NCBI GenBank assembly: GCA_046756405.1
Contig: JBHHWH010000042.1
Span: forward strand, 1 to 20,636
DNA from: JBHHWH01 sp046756405
Lineage (GTDB): Bacteria > Actinomycetota > Acidimicrobiia > Spongiisociales > ZC4RG35
Reading direction: 5' to 3'
DNA: 20,636 nt
The position numbers and the translations under genes were made by a program. Shown piece by piece: positions 16,503-20,636 of this stretch. The stretch's first letter is position 1. Every line of letters starts with the position of its first letter. The notes below the pieces were generated by a model, which was not told the DNA's origin, did not search any database, and saw only the letters and a list, made by a program, of their open reading frames with translations.

Positions 16503-16626
16503 GAATCGCCCTCCTTTCCCTCTGTTTGCCGTTGGCTGATTGCCCCGCAGGCAGGGATTCGGCGTGCTTCGGTCGAGACCCCTGAAGGGGAACCCCCGGT
16601 GTTCCGCCGTTCCCCCGCGGAAGCAC
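16503..16626 (-). ncRNA. candidate structured 5' leader (riboswitch-like), copy 1
   Basis: Minus-strand helices seen in the sequence (plus coordinates): 16602-16609 with 16626-16633 (8 bp, TTCCGCCG/CGGCGGAA, whose outer strand starts at or just before the predicted +1); 16579-16582 with 16587-16590 (CCCC-TTCA-GGGG); 16564-16570 with 16620-16626 (GTGCTTC/GAAGCAC, 7 bp, overlapping the first hairpin, so alternative or pseudoknotted); 16528-16531 with 16560-16563; and 16541-16544 with 16550-16553. The segments CCGAATCC and CAGCCAAC remind me of the 3' part of the c-di-AMP (ydaO) riboswitch, but the rest does not align convincingly. Class unassigned. Confidence 0.45.
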
Positions 16627-16632
16627 GGCGGA

Positions 16633-16662
16633 AATGTAGTGTGTCCAGGGGGGGGCTGTCAA
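16633..16662 (-). promoter_or_regulatory. promoter of unit 1 (small secreted protein 1, lipoproteins B and A)
   Basis: Minus strand: TTGACA at 16662-16657, 18-bp spacer containing eight C, TACATT at 16638-16633. Transcription should start near 16626, giving an unusually long leader of about 125 nt. The same promoter occurs in copy 2. Confidence 0.65.
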
Positions 16663-16756
16663 GCAGCCTCGGTGTCGTGTCCGTCCCGGCCGGCTGGAAC
16701 CTCGATCGGCACGCCGATCGTGCTCTACGTGGATGCATTCAGGGGTGCCCCCAGCA

Positions 16757-16769
16757 GCCAGACGCTGGC
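16757..16769 (-). other. weak hairpin between lipoprotein C and leader copy 1
   Basis: GCCAG/CTGGC with a 3-nt loop just after the lipoprotein C stop, next to GGGGTGCCCC at 16742-16751. Too short to call a terminator; whether unit 2 transcripts read through into unit 1 is open. Confidence 0.2.
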
Positions 16770-16777
16770 CTGGTTCC

Positions 16778-17431
16778 TCACGGCGTACATTCGAAGTAGG
16801 GTCCGAAGGCACCGTCGCTCAGCTCTTCGTCGGTGAGTTCGTCCACTCCCTCGAAGCCTGCAGCCTTAAGGCAGGAGCGGAACTGTTCATACCAGGCGCG
16901 TATCTGCTCCTCGCTGGGCGAGAATCGCAGAAGCGTAATGCTGTTCTCGCCGCTCCACTCGTAGCAGAAATCCAGCGCTTGATCCACGGACATGAGCGGC
17001 TTTGTGCCCGGCTTGGGATCGGCTACGAGGATGTTGTAGGTCTCGGATACTGAGATCCCCTCCACAAGGGTCTTCGCTAGGAGATCGGGGTCCGAAGAAA
17101 GAGCAGGGCCCCGCACTTCCAATCCGAGGGCTTCGAGACAGGCAGCCGTGGCAAAGACCGCCTCCTCGTATTCGGCGAACGTGGGCGGGTCATCCCTGGT
17201 GAACTCCCGGAACTGGGGCTTAGGGGGGAGGATGTCCTCGAGATCCTCAAGGCTGGTGCCCGAAGGCAGCGGGAGGGTGGTGGCTGTAGTCGATGTGGGT
17301 GGTGTCGGTAGGTCGGTGGTAGGAACACCTCTGCCGACGGAGCCGCCGCTGGTCGAGCAGGCCACAAGAAAGGCCATGAGCAGCGTCAACGGGCGCCACC
17401 CACGGCCTTTGTTGCGGCTAGGTCTACCCAT
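16778..17431 (-). CDS. lipoprotein C, member of a local three-copy family
   Basis: 217 aa from ATG 17431. The signal MGRPSRNKGRGWRPLTLLMA leads to lipobox FLVAC, followed by a Gly/Thr/Pro linker almost identical to that of lipoprotein A. The core is LEDLEDILPPKPQFREFTRD, DPPTFAEYEEAVFATAACLE, DFCYEWSG, FRSCLKAAGFEG and YFECTP. All four core cysteines are conserved. It starts 10 bp after the stop of small secreted protein 2. About 25 bp of sequence at its 3' end is shared with the 3' end of lipoprotein A, so the duplicated unit extended to this point. Unknown function. Confidence 0.85.
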   Translation of the reverse strand: MGRPSRNKGRGWRPLTLLMAFLVACSTSGGSVGRGVPTTDLPTPPTSTTATTLPLPSGTSLEDLEDILPPKPQFREFTRDDPPTFAEYEEAVFATAACLEALGLEVRGPALSSDPDLLAKTLVEGISVSETYNILVADPKPGTKPLMSVDQALDFCYEWSGENSITLLRFSPSEEQIRAWYEQFRSCLKAAGFEGVDELTDEELSDGAFGPYFECTP

Positions 17432-17441
17432 TGGGGAGAAG

Positions 17442-17786
17442 TCAGCTCAGGTAGTTCCAACCGTCCGTGCTTGAGCCACGGGCCCGGTGCTTCGTGTATA
17501 CGGCAGGAGCACCCATCCACACCTTCGACTCTCCGTCGCGCTGCGGGCCAACGATATTCCAGTACGTTCCCCAGCCATCGGTCATACGGGCAACCACCTG
17601 AACCCACTGACACCCGCTTATCTCGACAGTTCTGGCCCAGGGGCCGTCATGCTCTCCGTAGTATCCGCATCCCGCGTGCCAATAGCTCGCGTAGGAGTAG
17701 GTCGACGCTCCAGCTGGCAAGGCCAGACTGAGCACTACAGCAAGGGTAGTAATAACTCTGGCTACTGCTTTGTTGCCAAGGGGCAT
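17442..17786 (-). CDS. small secreted two-cysteine protein 2
   Basis: 114 aa from ATG 17786, with the same AAAGGAGGG ribosome site as its paralogue. Sec signal MPLGNKAVARVITTLAVVLS with probable cleavage after PAGAS. Mature part about 87 aa: YWHAGCGY, SGCQWVQVVARMTDGWGTYW, and the terminal HRARGSSTDGWNYL. Compared with protein 1, the signal core, the two cysteines and the C-terminal DGWNYL are kept, while the middle is unrelated or very diverged. The mature part is Trp/Tyr/Gly-rich. It is followed after 10 bp by lipoprotein C. An upstream in-frame extension through the leader was rejected because of the good ribosome site here. Confidence 0.78.
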   Translation of the reverse strand: MPLGNKAVARVITTLAVVLSLALPAGASTYSYASYWHAGCGYYGEHDGPWARTVEISGCQWVQVVARMTDGWGTYWNIVGPQRDGESKVWMGAPAVYTKHRARGSSTDGWNYLS

Positions 17787-17787
17787 T

Positions 17788-17911
17788 GAATCGCCCTCCT
17801 TTCCCTCTGTTTGCCGTTGGCTGATTGCCCCGCAGGCAGGGATTCGGCGTGCTTCGGTCGAGACCCCTGAAGGGGAACCCCCGGTGTTCCGCCGTTCCCC
17901 CGCGGAAGCAC
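17788..17911 (-). ncRNA. candidate structured 5' leader (riboswitch-like), copy 2
   Basis: Same sequence and same possible helices as copy 1, shifted by 1285 bp; for example the 8-bp stem is 17887-17894 with 17911-17918, and the alternative 7-bp pairing is 17849-17855 with 17905-17911. It ends with the ribosome binding site of small secreted protein 2. Confidence 0.45.
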
Positions 17912-17917
17912 GGCGGA

Positions 17918-17947
17918 AATGTAGTGTGTCCAGGGGGGGGCTGTCAA
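17918..17947 (-). promoter_or_regulatory. promoter of unit 2 (small secreted protein 2, lipoprotein C)
   Basis: Minus strand: TTGACA at 17947-17942, 18-bp spacer, TACATT at 17923-17918; start expected near 17911. Identical to the copy 1 promoter. Confidence 0.65.
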
Positions 17948-18244
17948 GCAGCCTCGGTGTCGTGTCCGTCCCGGCCGGCTGGAACCTCGATCGGCGGAGG
18001 CGGGCTGCTGGCGGTGTCGCTAATCGTGCTGGCAATCCGATTGCATAGAGGTAGAGGTGACGGTGGGGAGGTGTCAGAGCCGTGTGAAGGCTTCCGGGGG
18101 TTTTCGTGACCTGCGGAGACGCCGAGAAAGGACCTTTGACATGGGGTTTCACCACCCATTGGCGTTTATCGATTCGCGGCGTTTCTCAGCCGAACGCGTC
18201 CTATGCGCGTCCTGAGCTCTTACCGCGGCGGTACACGCCGAGCC

Positions 18245-18484
18245 TCAGTCCCAAAGGTCGGGCCGAAGACCTCTGATGGTTTCGAGCACTTCATATGTGA
18301 TCTGCCGGATCGACCCGGGTCTTGGGCTGCCCATGTCGTGGTGTCCTCGGGCATCTGAAAAGACCCAACCGAGTGTGGTGGAACGCCCGAGGCGAGCGAA
18401 GGCCTCGTCCATGTCGGGACTTACGTGGGCGCCGCCCTCCTTGTGGGCCACACCCAAGTCCGGTAGCCCGCCTGTCGTTGCCAT
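18245..18484 (-). CDS. doubtful small hypothetical protein
   Basis: 79 aa from ATG 18484; the frame opens at a TTG at 18511 inside the operator palindrome, so I prefer the ATG. The sequence has normal composition (HVSPDMDEAFARLGRSTTLG, RQITYEVLETIRGLRPDLWD) but no recognised domain and no Shine-Dalgarno. It is divergent from the AbiEi-like gene and its start region would be covered by the proposed operator. It may be a remnant of a longer gene, or not coding. Confidence 0.3.
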   Translation of the reverse strand: MATTGGLPDLGVAHKEGGAHVSPDMDEAFARLGRSTTLGWVFSDARGHHDMGSPRPGSIRQITYEVLETIRGLRPDLWD

Positions 18485-18528
18485 TGTGGCTGCATTGCCA
18501 CCGGGTGGCAATAGGATGTAACTGGCAA
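18478..18528. promoter_or_regulatory. four-half-site symmetric operator upstream of the type IV TA pair
   Basis: ATTGCCACCGGGTGGCAAT (18494-18512) is a perfect 19-bp palindrome centred on 18503. A further TTGCCA (18478-18483) and TGGCAA (18523-18528) lie symmetrically about the same centre, each spaced 17 bp from the inner half-site. AbiEi antitoxins are known to repress their own operon by binding inverted repeats at the promoter, so this is the likely autoregulatory site (inference). Confidence 0.65.
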
Positions 18529-18557
18529 TCTGTTGCGGTTTCGTAGAGAATGGTCAG

Positions 18558-19649
18558 ATGACTGAGCGAGAAACATCCGAGATGCTCCTCGAGCAGGCTC
18601 TCGATGTGCTGGCGGGTCTTCTGCCGCCCGGGTGGACGGTCGAGCGCGGGCAGGGACCGGTGCAGGACGACGGCCTGGCTGATGAACGCTTCTTCGTGAA
18701 GGACCGTGGCGGTACCGGCCGTGCGATCCTTGTTGATGCTCGCCCTCGCACCACTCCCGCCGAGTTGGACAGGGCCTACAACGACCCGCTTGCCCGGCGC
18801 ATCCGCAGAGACGCCGGCAGTCCGATCCTGGTTGTCAGCCGGTATCTCAGTCCCCGCAGTCGCGAAATCCTCGAAGCGGCGGGCATCAACTACCTCGACC
18901 TCACCGGCAACGCCCGGATTGCCATCGACTATCCCGGACTCTCGATCAGAACCCAGGGTGCGCAACGAGAGCCGACACCACGGCGACGGCCGGAGCGAGG
19001 GATCTCGGGGCCGGCGGCCGGGCGCATCATTCGGGCGCTGGCCGACTTCACGCCTCCCTACTCGGTGACTCGGCTCGCGGAGCTGGCGGGGGTGAGTGCG
19101 GGCTACTGCTCGCGAACCCTTCAGGCGCTCGAACGTGAGGCGTTGATCCGGCGTGACAATCGTGGGACGGTCGAGGAGGTGGACTGGCCCGCGATGCTCC
19201 GCCGCCGTGGCAACGCCGTGCCGCTGTTCGTCAAGGAGCGGACCGGAACGTACATCGCTCGCAGCGGCGCCCAGGGGGCCCTTGAGGCGCTCCGCGATCT
19301 AGGAGATCAGGAGTACGCCGTCACCGGTTCGTTTGCGGCGGCGCGTATCAAGGCGGTGGCCGCCCCGGTCGGGCTCGCCATCTACTCCCCCGATCCCGAC
19401 GCGCTCGCCGAGACACTGAGTCTGCTCCCCGCAGAGCAAGGCGCCGACGTCCGGCTCGTTCGTCCCGCCGACGAAGGCGTCTTCGCACGGTCAACGACAA
19501 GCGACAGCGTCCGCTGGGTGGCTCCCAGCCAGGTGGTACTCGACTGTCTCGGAGGCACCGGCCGCATGCCCCAGGAAGGCGATGCGGTCCTCGAATGGAT
19601 GATCGAGAACGAAGACGAATGGCGGATCATCCCCGGAGCGTCCTCATGA
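18558..19649 (+). CDS. AbiEi-like antitoxin/repressor (type IV toxin-antitoxin)
   Basis: 363 aa. The N-terminal half (about 1-135) has an alpha/beta pattern: FFVKDRGGTGRAILVDARPR, PILVVSRYLSPRSREILEAA, and INYLDLTGNARIAID, the last like the GxNYxDxxGNA stretch I associate with AbiEi-family proteins. A winged helix-turn-helix follows (about 150-215: YSVTRLAELAGVSAGYCSRT, LQALEREALIRRD). The C-terminal domain (about 225-350) resembles the AbiEi C-terminal region. The TGA overlaps ATG 19646 of the nucleotidyltransferase (ATGA), the usual type IV arrangement. No strong Shine-Dalgarno before the ATG. AbiEi neutralises the toxin without stable contact and represses the operon. A generic wHTH regulator is the alternative. 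Confidence 0.72.
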   Translation: MTERETSEMLLEQALDVLAGLLPPGWTVERGQGPVQDDGLADERFFVKDRGGTGRAILVDARPRTTPAELDRAYNDPLARRIRRDAGSPILVVSRYLSPRSREILEAAGINYLDLTGNARIAIDYPGLSIRTQGAQREPTPRRRPERGISGPAAGRIIRALADFTPPYSVTRLAELAGVSAGYCSRTLQALEREALIRRDNRGTVEEVDWPAMLRRRGNAVPLFVKERTGTYIARSGAQGALEALRDLGDQEYAVTGSFAAARIKAVAAPVGLAIYSPDPDALAETLSLLPAEQGADVRLVRPADEGVFARSTTSDSVRWVAPSQVVLDCLGGTGRMPQEGDAVLEWMIENEDEWRIIPGASS

Positions 19650-20504
19650 CGGGTCCACCTCTCCTGATGGTCGAGGCTCGCCGGGTGCTGTTGGACGCGC
19701 TCGACGCCCGCCGATCATCGCGGCTCGCTGGTGCTCGTCGGTGCACAAGCCGTCTACATCCGCACCTCCGAGATCGCCCTGTCATTCTCGGCCAGCTACA
19801 CCACCGACGCCGACCTCGCCATCGACCCGACCACGCTCGCCAAGACGCCGCCCCTCGCCGACGTGATGACCGCCGCCGGCTTCGAGCGTACCCAACCCGA
19901 CCGTCCGGGAATCTGGGGGATGTCGGTCGTCGTCGACGGCCATGACGAGATCATCCCCGTTGACCTCATCGTGCCTGAAGCCCTCGCCGGGCCCGGACGC
20001 CGCGGCGCCCGCCTCGCCGGACACGGCAAGCAAGCCGCCGGAAGAGCCGACGGGTTGGAAGCCGCACTCGTCGACAGGTCACCCATGACGATCACCGCCT
20101 TGGAGCCCACAGACACGCGATCCGTCGCCGTGGATGTCGCCGGTCCCACGGCGCTGCTGGTGGCCAAGCTCCACAAGATCGGAGAACGTACGGCCCAGGC
20201 AGAAGCACGACCCGACCGTGTCATAGCGAAGGACGCCGCCGACAGCCACCGGCTTATGCTCCACCTCGGCGCAGACGCGGCAGCCGAACGCATCGACTCA
20301 CTCCTCGAACATCCAACCGCCCGCCCCTCCACCAGGACAGCCCTCGGCTATCTGGAAGCCCTCTTCGGCGCACCCGCCGCAGCCGGTGTCCGGCTCGCAG
20401 TCGAAGGCCTCAGCTCCGACATACCCGCCGACCGCGTCGAGGCCGTCTGCGTCGGGTTCACCCGATCGGTCCTCGCCCGGCTCGGATCCCAACCCGGCGA
20501 CTGA
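19646..20504 (+). pseudogene. AbiEii-like nucleotidyltransferase toxin, apparent single-base frameshift near its start
   Basis: The natural start is ATG 19646, overlapping the antitoxin stop; that frame reads MTGPPLLMVEARRVLLDALD and then leaves the family sequence. From about 19710 the family sequence continues in another frame (ADHRGSLVLVGAQAVY). Removing one C from CCC at 19707-19709 joins them. The uninterrupted part is 19731-20504 (GTG start, 257 aa). It contains the nucleotidyltransferase pattern GAQAVY ... SYTTDADLAID (DxD acids) and LLVAKLHKIGER, the Lys-containing motif of AbiEii toxins. It could be a decayed toxin, a sequencing or assembly error, or a protein starting at GTG 19731 without a ribosome site and lacking the first helix. 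Confidence 0.72.
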
Positions 20505-20522
20505 CAGCGAAAGAGTGCCCCC

Positions 20523-20636
20523 TCAGGCACCGTGGCAGCGCTTGTACTTGAGACCCGACCCGCACAGGCAACGTTCGTTCCACCCGACCTTGCGACCCGC
20601 CGACCGAGCGGGCAGCTTCGTCGTCAACTCGAGTCG
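20523..20636 (-). CDS. SEC-C motif protein, C-terminal end only (partial)
   Basis: 37 residues run in from the window edge and end at TGA 20525-20523. The end VGWNERCLCGSGLKYKRCHG is a classic SEC-C zinc motif (CxCGSGxKYKxCHG). This motif closes SecA proteins and also occurs in many other proteins, so SecA is possible but not established from the tail alone. It is convergent with the toxin gene, with 18 bp between the stops. Confidence 0.82.
   Translation of the reverse strand, partial: RLELTTKLPARSAGRKVGWNERCLCGSGLKYKRCHGA

Larger units (their letters stand above)
16503..16710 (-). repeat. 208-bp leader/promoter repeat, copy 1
   Basis: Reads identical base for base to 17788-17995 (offset 1285), including an 8-G run. 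On the minus strand it contains a promoter, about 125 nt of potentially folded leader, and the ribosome binding site of the small secreted gene. The repeat ends 3 bp before the start codon on one side and stops abruptly at 16710 on the other. Confidence 0.93.
17788..17995 (-). repeat. 208-bp leader/promoter repeat, copy 2
   Basis: Identical to 16503-16710 on my base-by-base reading. It carries the same promoter and leader, and the similarity stops at 17995. Between 17996 and 18244 I see no gene, hairpin or promoter that I can support. Confidence 0.93.

Noticed and set aside
16501..16812. Upstream extension of small secreted gene 1 through the leader (and the same at 17787-18155)
   Set aside because: The extension runs across the promoter and leader; a good ribosome site and signal peptide start at 16500 and 17786 instead. 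The repeated protein sequence only reflects the DNA repeat.
16503..17995. Insertion sequence or transposon ends for the 208-bp direct repeats
   Set aside because: No transposase, no terminal inverted repeats and no target duplication; the repeats coincide with promoter plus leader of two paralogous operons.
18276..18521. Plus-strand 81-codon open frame before the antitoxin gene
   Set aside because: Ser/Pro/Arg-rich shadow composition, no ribosome site, overlaps the operator.

Overview
The window looks like chromosomal DNA of a high-GC actinobacterium. The evidence is a dnaK-grpE-dnaJ operon ending in an HspR-type MerR repressor, dense 4-bp ATGA gene overlaps, strong G/C third-codon preference, lipoproteins with short AC lipoboxes and Thr/Pro-rich linkers. 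An Acidimicrobiia-like lineage is my impression only; nothing in the window fixes the taxon. I found no rRNA, tRNA, CRISPR array or insertion sequence.

Layout. 1-1580: a CoA-acylating methylmalonate-semialdehyde dehydrogenase (+). 1585-2982: a DUF3179 lipoprotein (-), convergent with it. 3026-7298: the heat-shock operon on the minus strand (dnaK, grpE, dnaJ, hspR, small ORF). Its promoter carries a perfect inverted repeat filling the -35/-10 spacer, a likely HspR operator. 7329-8804: a divergent pair of a membrane-tethered c-type cytochrome (-) and an anchored Amidase_2 peptidoglycan amidase (+). 8905-10457: two paralogous multi-pass membrane proteins of unknown function, flanked by hairpins and a 13-bp inverted repeat. 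10612-11840: a DoxX-like protein coupled to an unrecognised 239-aa protein. 11945-14766: a MacAB-like ABC exporter (adaptor with a peptidoglycan-binding domain, permease, ATPase) on the minus strand. 14854-17998: two tandem units, also on the minus strand. Each has a promoter plus a long structured leader, then a small secreted two-cysteine protein, then one or two paralogous lipoproteins. 18245-18484: a doubtful small ORF. 18478-20504: an AbiEi/AbiEii-like type IV toxin-antitoxin pair with a four-half-site symmetric operator; the toxin gene carries an apparent frameshift. 20523-20636: the end of a SEC-C-motif protein on the minus strand.

The most interesting part is 11945-17998. The two tandem units share a 208-bp block (16503-16710 and 17788-17995) that I read as identical base for base. 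It contains a good promoter (TTGACA, 18 bp, TACATT) and about 125 nt of leader able to form several helices. The coding regions behind the two copies have diverged strongly. Small secreted protein plus lipoprotein(s), next to a co-oriented exporter whose adaptor carries a peptidoglycan-binding domain, suggests a secreted-peptide (possibly bacteriocin/immunity-like) or cell-envelope signalling system under a cis-acting RNA. That function is inference; the architecture is seen directly.
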